Assembly (NCBI RefSeq): GCF_012932965.1
Contig: NZ_JABBXH010000002.1
Coordinates: 179,070-243,069 of the forward strand
Source of the DNA: Thalassotalea algicola
GTDB taxonomy: Bacteria > Pseudomonadota > Gammaproteobacteria > Enterobacterales > Alteromonadaceae
DNA length: 64,000 nucleotides
Reading direction: 5' to 3'
A program made the translations under genes and the position numbers. Shown one piece after another: positions 37,273 to 48,965 of this stretch; the first letter of the stretch is position 1, and the number at the start of each line of letters is the position of its first letter. The notes below the pieces were generated by a model. It saw only the letters and a list, made by a program, of their open reading frames with translations, ran no database searches and had not been told where the DNA came from.

Positions 37273-37779
37273 CTAGCCGTTAATTTGAATACTAGCCATA
37301 TCCCTGAGGATTTTATCTGCGGCTACTTTGCGCATTTCACTAAGCAATAGCGATAATTCACGACTTTTTGCTAATGCACGGTCGGGATCATCTTGATAGT
37401 CTCGATACAGTTCAAAGCTAAATGATTCGGGCTCTTGGTTGGTAATTCTAAGCTCGTACTTAACGGTATAAATGAGCTCGTATTCCGCTACTTGACCATT
37501 TGGAAATACGGAAAGGGTACGACGATTAAGCTCATCTTTTAAGATTCTTAACTCTGGTAATTCAACACTATATTTATCGACCAAGTTTACTTGGTTGATA
37601 CGTAAATGTTGTTTTACTACTCGAGTAAGCTCACCGTGTTTATCTACTGAGCTAACGTATAACGTTTGTAACTCAGGCGCGAGTAAAAAGTCGCCACGTA
37701 GCCGAAAGCCACAAGCGGATATCGTTAAAGCACAGCTTATAAGCAAAATAGCTTTTAAAGACGACTTGGTTACTCGCAT
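37273..37779 (-). CDS. lptE: LPS-assembly lipoprotein LptE
   Basis: 168 residues with a lipoprotein signal (lipobox ISAC, then GFRLRGD, the normal LptE start). LptE plugs the LptD barrel that inserts LPS into the outer membrane. Slightly shorter than the E. coli form. It sits 19 bp after leuS. Confidence 0.94.
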   Translation of the reverse strand: MRVTKSSLKAILLISCALTISACGFRLRGDFLLAPELQTLYVSSVDKHGELTRVVKQHLRINQVNLVDKYSVELPELRILKDELNRRTLSVFPNGQVAEYELIYTVKYELRITNQEPESFSFELYRDYQDDPDRALAKSRELSLLLSEMRKVAADKILRDMASIQING

Positions 37780-37798
37780 TTATTATCCTTAAGTGTGA

Positions 37799-40381
<2,583 letters not shown>

Positions 40382-40609
40382 CTAATTTCTCAAAACTTAG
40401 ACGAGTAAGCCCAAATTAAGCGATTTTCGCAATAAGGGCACAGTAAATTCGGCATAGAATACCTTATCTAACAAGGTAACAACAAGCTTATATCGGGGGA
40501 ATCAAAGATAAATATCAACTAGCAGAAAATAATGACGGTTAATCCATTATATTTTAATCATTTGCAGTTGCTATACTCAAAGTGAAGGCCTGAAATTAAG
40601 GGAAGTAAT

Positions 40610-41092
40610 ATGACCGAAAAGAAATCATTTGATGACGTCTATAAATCGTTAAATAATTGGCTAGAAGATGTAAAAAGCCATGAAGTGAACCAGTTAGTGG
40701 AAATTGTTGAAGAAGCAAAAGCGTTAGTTGGGGCGGCAGAGAGTCTATCGCAAGAAAGGGTGACACAATTCATTAGTAACTTTAAATACGATTTAAAGGA
40801 GTTTGTTCAGCAATGGCAAGATGATTCTCAACACTCTATTTATCTAGGGCTGCTGAATGAAACATGGTGGGACACAATTGCTAAGACCGCAGACAAAGCA
40901 CAAATAGAATGGGCGGAACTGCCAGATGACTTTGCGCATGATGGTATTTATCGCAAAGGTGACTTTATTGGCTTTGGTCAACTAACATGTTGTCAGTGTT
41001 CAGAAGTATTAACCATATCTCATTTCTCTCAAGTTGGTGAGTGTCCGCAATGCGGAAACGACGAATTTAATCGAGTTCCGTTGTCACCTTAG
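40610..41092 (+). CDS. Zinc-ribbon protein of the YbeL/DUF1451 family
   Basis: 160 residues: a helical N-terminal part and a C-terminal zinc ribbon with two CxxC pairs (LTCCQCSEVL and GECPQCGNDEF). E. coli YbeL belongs to this family and also lies near leuS. The function is unknown. It is divergent from leuS with 228 bp between. The ATG at 40610 is preceded by GGGAAG. Confidence 0.85.
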   Translation: MTEKKSFDDVYKSLNNWLEDVKSHEVNQLVEIVEEAKALVGAAESLSQERVTQFISNFKYDLKEFVQQWQDDSQHSIYLGLLNETWWDTIAKTADKAQIEWAELPDDFAHDGIYRKGDFIGFGQLTCCQCSEVLTISHFSQVGECPQCGNDEFNRVPLSP

Positions 41093-41192
41093 CTGTCGAA
41101 AAGACTGAGATTTAGCCTTTGCTATAGCAAAGACATACACGTTAAAATAAATAACATTAAACAAAAATAACAATTGTCATTAGAGTATCTGC

Positions 41193-43583
41193 ATGAGTTC
41201 ATCCGCTGTTAACTGCTTGCTAAAACCCGCTCAGCTTACCGCTAAGTTATCTGAATCTATGTTTAGTCATTCCTCGGAGGAAGCGATTGAACGTCAGCCA
41301 TTTGTTGGTCATGAAAGGGCAAAAGAGGCATTAGAATTTGGTTTGTCGATGGAAGCCATAGGTTTTAATGTATTTGCAATGGGCGAGCATGGCACAGGTC
41401 GTCAGACTCTAATAAAACAAATGTTAACCCAGCTAGCCACTGAACGAGATACGCCACCAGAATGGTGCTATATCAATAACTTTGATGATAACCACGCGCC
41501 TTTTAAACTCTATGTAAGTCCAGGGGATGGCAAACAATTAGTTGCACGCATTAATACCTTTATTGATGAGTTGTTGGCTCTGTTTCCAGAAATTTTTGAT
41601 AATCCTGGCTACCAAAGGCAAAAAGCGGCAATCGATCGTGAATTTAATCAAAAATACGATGGTGCAATTGCAAATGTTGAAGAAACAGCGTTAAGCAATA
41701 GCGTCGTTTTGTATGAAGAAGCGGGCGAAATAGGTTTTTCTCCTTTAGTGGAAGGTAAACCCGTTAATGACAAAGAATTTGCCAATTTACCTGATGAAAA
41801 GCGTACTGAATTTTACAAATTACTCGCGGCACTAGAGAATTTATTGTCGGAACAATTACTCGAATTACCGCTATGGAAACGAGAGTCGTCTGATAAGCTG
41901 CGTAAACTCAAATATGAAACAGCTGCGCAGAGTATCCGTCCATTGATAAAGGAAATGGAGCACGAATTTGCGAGTAATTTGGGGGTATTGAAATACCTCT
42001 CTAAGTTAAAAGCACATGTTGTGGATACTGTACTAGAAGTACTAGTCGACGAAAGCAACGAAAACACAAACGATAAAGACAATCGTAAACTACTTGTTGA
42101 ACAATTTTTACCAAACCTGTTGGTAGAGCGTAAATTAGAGCAAGGTTGCCCCGTTGTTTACGAGCAAAACCCAACATTTCAAAATTTGTTTGGTCATATC
42201 GATATCTCGTCATTTCAAGGCGCACCATATACCAGTTATCGTTTAATAAGGCCGGGGGCACTACATAAAGCAAATGGCGGCTATATTATTTTAGACGCTG
42301 ATAAGTTAATGACTCAGCCATTGGTATGGTCACGATTGAAACTAGCGCTTAAAACTCAAAAACTGGCCATTGAAAACCCATATTCAGAACTAGGTACTGG
42401 CGGTAGCTACAGTTTGCAGCCAGAGAAGATCCCGTTGAATGTGAAGGTTATCTTACTGGGGAGCTCTGATGTTTATTATATGCTCCAAGAATATGATCAG
42501 GAGTTTACTGAGTTATTTAGGGTGTTAGCAGACTTTGATCGTTATTTAGAAAATGACCACAACAGCTTAAAAGCTTACGCTAACTTAATTCGTCGTCGTG
42601 CGATTACTCATAATTACCCTGAAATTTTAGATGAAGCTGTTGTGGAGTTAGTGCGCTATGCCCTTCGACGTGCAGAGCACCAACATAAACTTTCTGCCAA
42701 TATTGTTCAGGTCAATGATTTGCTCGATGAATCAGTGTACTGGTGGAAAAAACAAAGTTTAGAAAATACCGTAACAGCGGAGTTTGTTAAATTAGCTTTA
42801 GCGGCAAAAAAACGTCGAACTGGACGTTTAAGTGAAACTTGGTTAAGTGAAATTAAAGAGCGACAAGTACTTATTAGCACTGAAGGAAGTAATATAGGCA
42901 AGGTGAATGGCCTTACTGTACTAGAAATTGGTGATAGCGTCTTTGGCACTCCGGCTCGTATTACTGCAACTGTATATGCAGGAAGCAATGGTGTTACTGA
43001 TATTGAGCGAGAAGTAGATTTAGGTAAATCGATTCACTCTAAAGGTGTTTTATTACTTACCGGTTATTTGGGACATAAATATGGCCAAGGTTTTCCTGTC
43101 TCTATTTCAGCTAATATAGCGATTGAACAATCGTATGGTCATATCGATGGCGATAGCGCTTCTATGGCCGAGCTTTGTGCTTTAATTTCAGCGATTACTC
43201 TACTACCAATTGATCAAAGTATTGCCATTACTGGTTCGATTAATCAGCACGGTGAAGTGCAATCAGTCGGCGGTGTAAATGAGAAAATCGAAGGCTTTTA
43301 TCGTTTATGTAAAGATAAGGGCTTATCTGGCACTCAAGGTGTGATCATTCCTAAAACTAACGTGATTAACCTAATGCTAGAGCAAGATGTTATTGACGCA
43401 GTTAAACAAGGCAATTTTCATATATATGCAGTTGAATGTATTGATCAAGCGATAGAAATATTGATGGCGACAAGTGCTGGTGAGTTAAGTCGTACAGGCC
43501 GTTACCCGAGAAAGTCTATCCATGGTTTAGCGTTAGATAAATTGAATACATTCGCTAATTTACTGCACGGTGAAGAAGAGTAG
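41193..43583 (+). CDS. Lon-like ATP-dependent protease (AAA_32 plus Lon proteolytic domain)
   Basis: 796 residues. An N-terminal AAA region (AAA_32 type) has GEHGTGRQTLI in place of Walker A, with Arg where Lys is normal, as seen in this family, and a Walker-B-like GGYIILDADKLM. The C-terminal Lon peptidase domain carries the Ser-Lys dyad: Ser in DGDSASMAELC (near 655) and Lys in GGVNEKIEGFY (near 698). It resembles E. coli YcbZ but is longer (YcbZ ~586), like the Pseudomonas forms. It differs from housekeeping Lon, which has a LAN substrate domain. Monocistronic. Confidence 0.9.
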   Translation: MSSSAVNCLLKPAQLTAKLSESMFSHSSEEAIERQPFVGHERAKEALEFGLSMEAIGFNVFAMGEHGTGRQTLIKQMLTQLATERDTPPEWCYINNFDDNHAPFKLYVSPGDGKQLVARINTFIDELLALFPEIFDNPGYQRQKAAIDREFNQKYDGAIANVEETALSNSVVLYEEAGEIGFSPLVEGKPVNDKEFANLPDEKRTEFYKLLAALENLLSEQLLELPLWKRESSDKLRKLKYETAAQSIRPLIKEMEHEFASNLGVLKYLSKLKAHVVDTVLEVLVDESNENTNDKDNRKLLVEQFLPNLLVERKLEQGCPVVYEQNPTFQNLFGHIDISSFQGAPYTSYRLIRPGALHKANGGYIILDADKLMTQPLVWSRLKLALKTQKLAIENPYSELGTGGSYSLQPEKIPLNVKVILLGSSDVYYMLQEYDQEFTELFRVLADFDRYLENDHNSLKAYANLIRRRAITHNYPEILDEAVVELVRYALRRAEHQHKLSANIVQVNDLLDESVYWWKKQSLENTVTAEFVKLALAAKKRRTGRLSETWLSEIKERQVLISTEGSNIGKVNGLTVLEIGDSVFGTPARITATVYAGSNGVTDIEREVDLGKSIHSKGVLLLTGYLGHKYGQGFPVSISANIAIEQSYGHIDGDSASMAELCALISAITLLPIDQSIAITGSINQHGEVQSVGGVNEKIEGFYRLCKDKGLSGTQGVIIPKTNVINLMLEQDVIDAVKQGNFHIYAVECIDQAIEILMATSAGELSRTGRYPRKSIHGLALDKLNTFANLLHGEEE

Positions 43584-43635
43584 TCGTATTTAATACTTTG
43601 CCTGGAAGGAAAAACGTTTTGTTTTCGTGTTGTAA

Positions 43636-43664
43636 TCATCGGCAGTAGGTATTACTGCCGATGA
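43636..43664. terminator. Perfect 12-bp hairpin between convergent genes
   Basis: TCATCGGCAGTA (43636-43647) and its exact complement (43653-43664) flank GGTAT. It lies between the Lon-like protease gene and the convergent 156-residue protein gene. There is no T-tract on either side, so it may act as an mRNA 3' end barrier rather than an intrinsic terminator. Confidence 0.55.
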
Positions 43665-43681
43665 AATATCGAGTCGCGAAC

Positions 43682-44152
43682 TTATGCTTGCGGCTGATAA
43701 GGTAGTGAAGATTGATGTAATATAATTCTGACTCTACCGTCTTCACATTCTTTAAAAACAAAGCTTTTGTTTACAAAAATGTGGCTATCGTCTGAGCCAA
43801 TAAAGTGAACATTACACTGCACTATTGCAAGATCGCCGTGCAAAATAAAATCTTCTTTACTGAACCATACTTTTACCCAAGGCTTTAATTTAAAGCCATT
43901 GTCATCTGGAAATTCGCTATTTCCACCAACAAAATAGGAGAGTGCCCCTTCTTTAGTTGGTCGGAAAGTCTGTTGACCATGAGTTAGTGTCGGTTTAAAC
44001 AACACATGGCCATTATCATAATCGTAGTGATCAGATAAAACCTGATCAGAGAAGGCTTTAGCATCGCCACCTTCAGCGTAAATTTTACCTACTTTAACGA
44101 CGTTGTCGCACCAAGTTTGTAATGCTGTATTCACCATTTCTGCAGTAAACAT
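43682..44152 (-). CDS. Conserved protein with NTF2/SnoaL-like features
   Basis: 156 residues, no signal peptide. The order of an N-terminal helix (TALQTWCDNVVKVGKIYAEG), a mid-section with ALSYFVGG and FSKEDFILHGDLAIVQCNVHF, and a terminal strand set suggests an NTF2-like cone fold, as in SnoaL and DUF4440 proteins. That is a fold-level guess from pattern; I recognise no function. The start at 44152 has AAGGAG upstream at a rather long spacing of 13 bases. Monocistronic. Confidence 0.55.
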   Translation of the reverse strand: MFTAEMVNTALQTWCDNVVKVGKIYAEGGDAKAFSDQVLSDHYDYDNGHVLFKPTLTHGQQTFRPTKEGALSYFVGGNSEFPDDNGFKLKPWVKVWFSKEDFILHGDLAIVQCNVHFIGSDDSHIFVNKSFVFKECEDGRVRIILHQSSLPYQPQA

Positions 44153-44369
44153 AGAGGGTATATATCTCCTTCATTATTCTGGTTTTGTCGGCTAGATGAC
44201 CAACAAACCGATCGTAAATATAAAACGTTAAGCCCAGTTAAGCGCTACTATGAAATACATAATGGCGGCAACTTTATCACAACTCTCTAAGTAAAGTGGT
44301 TGAATTAGTTATAGGTTATTCTCAAATAGGGTAAAATAGTGCAATTATTATGTTTTGGAGTTTTATTTT

Positions 44370-44648
44370 ATGGCGACAGCATGCGCAAGGCATATTTTGG
44401 TGAAGCATAAAGAGTTAGCGGAAAAGTTAAAGCAACAATTAGAAAAGGGCGCTGACTTTGGCAAGCTGGCTAAAAAACACTCGACTTGTCCATCTGGAAA
44501 AAAAGGTGGCGATCTGGGCGAGTTTCGCCGTGGTCAAATGGTAAAAGCGTTTGATGATGTGGTATTTAAAAAAGAAGTCTTAAAAATACATGGGCCAGTA
44601 AAAACGCGCTTCGGTTTTCATTTAATTCAAACCATCTATCGAAGTTAA
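44370..44648 (+). CDS. ppiC: Peptidyl-prolyl cis-trans isomerase, parvulin type (PpiC)
   Basis: 92 residues from the ATG at 44370 (TTTGGAG upstream), the size of E. coli PpiC. The single rotamase domain opens [17 protein letters not shown] and includes [20 protein letters not shown] and the final TRFGFHLIQ. No signal peptide, so cytosolic. It helps folding by isomerising Xaa-Pro bonds. The following small gene is convergent. Confidence 0.95.
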   Translation: MATACARHILVKHKELAEKLKQQLEKGADFGKLAKKHSTCPSGKKGGDLGEFRRGQMVKAFDDVVFKKEVLKIHGPVKTRFGFHLIQTIYRS

Positions 44649-44665
44649 TGATTGTATTTGCTTAA

Positions 44666-44833
44666 TTATGCGTCCTCATTTTCTTCTTTATCTAATTGCG
44701 CTTGCCTTGCTTTAATTTTTTCTTTTTGTTCATCGGTTAAATTAAATTTTTTGGCAGATTGTTTTAGTAGCAAAATACCGCTGACAATAATGCCAAGCGC
44801 AAGTGCAATGATCAAAATCAGACTGATATTCAT
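44666..44833 (-). CDS. Small membrane protein of the DUF2897 type
   Basis: 55 residues: MNISLILIIALALGIIVSGI at the N-terminus forms one membrane helix, followed by LLLKQSAKKFNLTDEQ and a basic then acidic tail ending EENEDA. The family is small and of unknown function in marine gammaproteobacteria; I recognise the pattern but could not search it. The gene lies antisense to a spurious plus-strand reading frame and ends 18 bp from the ppiC stop. Confidence 0.75.
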   Translation of the reverse strand: MNISLILIIALALGIIVSGILLLKQSAKKFNLTDEQKEKIKARQAQLDKEENEDA

Positions 44834-44970
44834 ATGATTTTTTACTAAACCTATTCGTAATATAAATTTCTAATAGCAAAATAACTGATTTGTAGGTAAC
44901 TTGGTATCAGTTATTAACTATTAAACAAAAGGCGCTTGCCTTAACTAAAAAAATAAACTGGATAGTTACT

Positions 44971-46128
44971 ATGTTAAATAAACTTAACACTAAATTGTTG
45001 TTGCCGGTTGCGGCGGTTGGGTTAGTTTTTATTATTGCTGCGGCAGTAATGGGTGTTGGATTTGGGTTAGTAAGCGTGATGTTTGCTATGGTTGTTGTGC
45101 AACTGGTGGCTGGATTTGTTTTCTCGCAAATGCAGTTAACTAAACGCTTAGAGGTATTGCAAGAATATTTATCGCTAGTAGTGAGTACGGAGAAAGCTCC
45201 TGACGGGCCGTTAGTTGATGAATCTAGTGACGATTTAGCTCAAATCACTAATGAGCTTAGCGCCTTTATTTCAAATCTAGGTGATGTAGTTGAAGAAATT
45301 AGAGCAGAATCTGAAATGCTAAGTCAGGGATCTACACAATTAGCCTCCCAAATGGGGGAGTCAGTTAATGCGGTTGATGAGTCTTCAAATCAAATCGAGT
45401 TAATGGCGAATTCGATCAACCAGGTCGCTGAAACGTCAACCATCTTGTCAGAAAGTGCAGAGCAAGTCAGCGAAACGACAAGCAAGGTCATGGAGATATT
45501 GGCGCAAGGAACTTCGTCTTCAAACACCAGCCAAATTACAATAGAGTCGGTCACCAAAGAAGTTAATAGCATGGCAGATGACCTAGCATTACTTCAAGAA
45601 GAATGTTCTCGTATTGGCTCTGTATTAGATGTAATTCGCGGTATCGCAGAACAAACGAACTTATTAGCGCTAAATGCGGCAATTGAAGCAGCACGAGCTG
45701 GCGAACAGGGGCGTGGTTTCGCTGTTGTTGCCGACGAAGTTCGTGCACTTGCACATCGTACTCAAGAGTCAACAGTTGAGATTCAATCTATGGTTGAAGG
45801 GTTACAGGAGAAATCCAATAACGCGGTAAGTGCGATAGCCAGAGGTCAAGAGTTAACGCAGGAAAGCTTAAGTCATTCTCAGCAAGTAGTTGAAGCGCTT
45901 GACCAAGTAGGAGATGCTTTTGCTGACGTTGATAATTTAACGTCGCAAATTGCTAGCGGTACCGATGAACAGCGTTTATCGACATCTTCAATTAATGACA
46001 ATATGACTACTGTGGTAGCGTTAAGCCGAGATATTACGTCAGGTTTAGCTTCTGTGGCAGAGCACGCAGAACAGCAAAAGGTAACATCCGCTGAAGTTGA
46101 TAAAACGCTAAATAAAGTATGTGTTTAA
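44971..46128 (+). CDS. Methyl-accepting chemotaxis protein lacking a periplasmic sensor domain
   Basis: 385 residues. Two adjacent N-terminal membrane helices (about 8-27 and 31-52) are separated by only a few residues, so there is no ligand-binding periplasmic domain. The cytoplasmic coiled coil carries the CheA/CheW hairpin tip with [19 protein letters not shown] near residue 230, followed by [17 protein letters not shown]. It may sense a cytoplasmic or membrane state, or work with another receptor. No che genes lie nearby. A terminator follows. Confidence 0.9.
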   Translation: MLNKLNTKLLLPVAAVGLVFIIAAAVMGVGFGLVSVMFAMVVVQLVAGFVFSQMQLTKRLEVLQEYLSLVVSTEKAPDGPLVDESSDDLAQITNELSAFISNLGDVVEEIRAESEMLSQGSTQLASQMGESVNAVDESSNQIELMANSINQVAETSTILSESAEQVSETTSKVMEILAQGTSSSNTSQITIESVTKEVNSMADDLALLQEECSRIGSVLDVIRGIAEQTNLLALNAAIEAARAGEQGRGFAVVADEVRALAHRTQESTVEIQSMVEGLQEKSNNAVSAIARGQELTQESLSHSQQVVEALDQVGDAFADVDNLTSQIASGTDEQRLSTSSINDNMTTVVALSRDITSGLASVAEHAEQQKVTSAEVDKTLNKVCV

Positions 46129-46152
46129 TTAGCACCAGTTAGCAACTGCCAT

Positions 46153-46180
46153 AAAAAAGGAGCTTAAGAGCTCCTTTTTT
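46153..46180. terminator. Bidirectional rho-independent terminator
   Basis: AAAAAAGGAGCT (46153-46164) pairs with AGCTCCTTTTTT (46169-46180) around TAAG. It lies 24 bases after the chemoreceptor stop and 31 before the end of the convergent PilZ gene; the A and T runs serve both strands. Confidence 0.93.
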
Positions 46181-46211
46181 ATTCCATGACACGATAAACG
46201 ATAGGTGTAAG

Positions 46212-46811
46212 TTATTCTCTTTCGTCTCTTCGCTTTTGCGCTAAGGCTTGAAGTTGTCTAGATTGTTGATGCAAACTATGGCGAACAAGTGTTTCTTGGT
46301 CTTCTTCACGAATATGTTCGAACACTACTTTATAGTTAAAGCCAGTATCAACATCTTGGCATTCAACGAGCTCACCAATACAAAATACCGCACAGTTTTC
46401 TTCCAAGAGAAATATTTTCATTTCAAGGCGTTGACCAATCGTAAATGTTTTATCGCTAGAAAAAACTACGCCACCGCCACCAAAGCGATTCCCTTGATAA
46501 CGCATTGTTTCTTCGTCTTGCTGACTCAAAATATAGCCAACTAATAAGTCAATTTTATGCGCTTGATGATTTAAGAAATCCGTTAATTGAGAGGCAACGC
46601 CACTTAGGCTTTGAATTGGGCGCAATGCCGCTTGATCTAACGTGACAATATCACTCGCCATTTTAAAAGGTAGAGGCATACTCGCGAGAAATGAGTCGTG
46701 ACTGGTAATTTCTTGATCGGCAATCGTGCGTAAATTGATATTAAAATTGTGCTCAATCGAAAAGAATTCATCAAATTGTTGCAATTTAGTTTGCAGATCG
46801 TTTTCGCTCAT
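46212..46811 (-). CDS. PilZ-domain protein, probable cyclic-di-GMP effector
   Basis: 199 residues. The C-terminal ~100 residues follow the PilZ pattern: RYQGNRFGGGGVVFSS, then QRLEMKIFLLEE, then YKVVFEHIREEDQETLVRH and a basic tail (RQLQALAQKRR). The canonical c-di-GMP signature (RxxxR, then D/NxSxxG) is altered: two Arg spaced by four residues, and Phe in the Ser position. c-di-GMP binding is therefore uncertain. The N-terminal half is helical and of unknown function. It is divergent from lolC. Confidence 0.75.
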   Translation of the reverse strand: MSENDLQTKLQQFDEFFSIEHNFNINLRTIADQEITSHDSFLASMPLPFKMASDIVTLDQAALRPIQSLSGVASQLTDFLNHQAHKIDLLVGYILSQQDEETMRYQGNRFGGGGVVFSSDKTFTIGQRLEMKIFLLEENCAVFCIGELVECQDVDTGFNYKVVFEHIREEDQETLVRHSLHQQSRQLQALAQKRRDERE

Positions 46812-47047
46812 GTGCTAGCCTTGTTACTCGTAATTCGCCTAAGTATCTAATAAATCATTATAAGGTGCTAGAGGCTGATTAATATTCCTGTTTAGAATTT
46901 TGTAAATTTCAACCTAAAGGAGTTGTCTCTGAAGTATTTAATGTCAGCTTTTCAACGAATTAAGCTAGTGTGGCGGTTACTGGCTATGCTATGCTCCAAC
47001 AAGTTTATGTCATCCACTAATATCCATTAATTACATCGGCTTTCCTT

Positions 47048-48265
47048 ATGTTTCAGCCCGTTAACTTTTTTATTGGCCTTAGATATAGTCAAAGCCGCAG
47101 TCGCACTGGTTTTGTTTCGTTTATTACCTTTTTTTCAATTGTTGGCATTCTATTAGGTGTTGCCTCATTAATTACCGTGTCATCAGTGATGAATGGATTT
47201 GAAGGCGAGCTTAAAAAACGTATCTTAGGTCTAGTGCCACATATTATTATTGAAAGTGATCAAGAATTTACGCAGTTGAATTCAACCGTTTCAAAATTAC
47301 CTCAAGTGACAAAGTTTACCCCTTTCGAACAAATCGAAGCCCTTGTGCAGTCGCGGTCAGCGATGTCTGGTGTGCTATTACAAGGTATTAACCCTGAACT
47401 AGAACAAAGCTCTATTGTTCAAAAAAACATGGTGGCAGGCGAGTTAGCCGCATTAACGACAAATAAATATCAGGCCGTAATTGGCCGAGCGTTAGCGCGA
47501 AAATTAAATGTTTCACTCGGTGATACCATTCGTCTTATTTTACCCAATCGTACTTTATTTACCCCGATGGGGCGCATACCAATGCAGCGTTCGTTCACTG
47601 TTGCTGGAATTTTTAATGTCGGCTCACAAATCGACGATGGTTTGGTGTATTTAAGTTATACCGATAGCCAAAAACTAATGCGTAAGAAGCAAGGGGCAAT
47701 ATCACAGTATCGCGTGTATTTAGCCGATGCGTTTGATATTGAACAAACTGAAGCCGAGCTCAGAAAGTTGTTGCCGAACACCGAATTAACCACTTGGCAA
47801 CAATCTCAAGGGGCGTTGTTTTCTGCGGTAAAAATGGAAAAGAACATGATGTGGTTAATGCTAAGCTTAATCGTTGCAGTAGCCGCATTTAATATCGTTT
47901 CTGCCTTAGTGATGGTGGTAAATGAAAAACAAGGCGAGATCAGTATTTTACAGACCATGGGCATGAATCGTGGTGGTATCTTACAAATATTTATTACCCA
48001 AGGCATGATAAATGGTACTTGGGGGGTAGCGTTAGGTACAGTCACTGGTTTACTACTAACCATTGGCTTAAACCCAGGTTTAGAGCTGCTCGGTATTAAT
48101 ATTTTTGGTGCTGGCTATAGTAGCCAAGCGTTACCTATACAATTGGCGTGGCAGGACGTAATGTTAATTGTACTTTCCGCATTTAGTATGAGCTTTCTTG
48201 CAACGCTTTACCCTGCTTATAGAGCTGCTGCAACATTACCTGCTGAGGTGTTAAGAAATGAGTAG
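47048..48265 (+). CDS. lolC: Lipoprotein-releasing system permease LolC
   Basis: 405 residues. An N-terminal helix (~20-45), a large periplasmic MacB-like domain and three C-terminal helices (FtsX-like domain, ~265-400). The start FQPVNFFIGLRYSQSRSRTG and the ending LYPAYRAAATLPAEVLRNE are typical. LolCDE extracts outer-membrane lipoproteins from the inner membrane and passes them to LolA. It overlaps lolD by 8 bases. Confidence 0.95.
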   Translation: MFQPVNFFIGLRYSQSRSRTGFVSFITFFSIVGILLGVASLITVSSVMNGFEGELKKRILGLVPHIIIESDQEFTQLNSTVSKLPQVTKFTPFEQIEALVQSRSAMSGVLLQGINPELEQSSIVQKNMVAGELAALTTNKYQAVIGRALARKLNVSLGDTIRLILPNRTLFTPMGRIPMQRSFTVAGIFNVGSQIDDGLVYLSYTDSQKLMRKKQGAISQYRVYLADAFDIEQTEAELRKLLPNTELTTWQQSQGALFSAVKMEKNMMWLMLSLIVAVAAFNIVSALVMVVNEKQGEISILQTMGMNRGGILQIFITQGMINGTWGVALGTVTGLLLTIGLNPGLELLGINIFGAGYSSQALPIQLAWQDVMLIVLSAFSMSFLATLYPAYRAAATLPAEVLRNE

Positions 48266-48950
48266 TGTTTTACAATGTATCAACTTGGCCAAGTCATATC
48301 AGCAGGGAAAAAATGAAACACCTGTGTTATCTGATTTGGAGTTAGACGTTAAACGCGGCGAGCTATTGGCTATTGTTGGCAGCTCTGGCTGTGGTAAAAG
48401 TACGTTTTTACATCTAGCTGGAGGTCTTGATATCCCTTCGAAAGGTCAGGTCTTAATTCAAGGTACCGATCTATTTTCACTTTCAGATAAAGAAAAAGCT
48501 AAATTTCGCAACCAAAATGTCGGTTTTATATACCAGTTTCATCACTTAATGATGGAGTTCTCTGCCCTTGAAAATGTAGCGATGCCCTTGATGATTGCAG
48601 GAGAGTCGGCAAAAGTAGCGCAAGACAAAGCAAAAGCGATGTTGGAAAAAGTCGGACTAACGCATCGAATTTCTCATCGTCCGTCAGAACTTTCTGGTGG
48701 CGAGCGTCAACGTGTCGCAATAGCTAGAGCATTAGTGACAAATCCTGCCTTAGTTTTAGCTGACGAACCAACTGGAAATCTCGACTTTGACACCGCACAG
48801 CAAATCTATCAATTAATTAAATCGCTTAATGAGTCGTTGAACATTAGTTTTGTTGTCGTAACGCACGATTTATCTTTGGCAGCTAAGATGGATCGACAGT
48901 TGCGATTGGACCATGGCAAGTTGGCACCTTTAGTGGCCGAAGTTAAGTAG
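48258..48950 (+). CDS. lolD: Lipoprotein-releasing system ATPase LolD
   Basis: 230 residues, similar to E. coli LolD (233). Walker A GSSGCGKST near 42-50, the FIYQFHHLMMEFSALENV Q-loop region characteristic of LolD, signature LSGGERQR, Walker B LVLADEPTGNLD. It powers lipoprotein extraction with LolC and LolE. Overlap with lolC (8 bases) and a 15-bp gap to lolE show an operon. Confidence 0.97.
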   Translation: MSSVLQCINLAKSYQQGKNETPVLSDLELDVKRGELLAIVGSSGCGKSTFLHLAGGLDIPSKGQVLIQGTDLFSLSDKEKAKFRNQNVGFIYQFHHLMMEFSALENVAMPLMIAGESAKVAQDKAKAMLEKVGLTHRISHRPSELSGGERQRVAIARALVTNPALVLADEPTGNLDFDTAQQIYQLIKSLNESLNISFVVVTHDLSLAAKMDRQLRLDHGKLAPLVAEVK

Positions 48951-48965
48951 GCAGAGGACGTTAAA

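Noticed and set aside
40460..40480. Small hairpin ACCTT/AAGGT upstream of leuS, considered as an attenuator
   Set aside because: Five pairs only, no T-tract, and no leucine-rich leader peptide visible.
44652..44837. 61-codon plus-strand frame after ppiC
   Set aside because: It lies antisense to the DUF2897-like gene, has no ribosome binding site and has a Cys/Ser/Phe-rich composition typical of a shadow.
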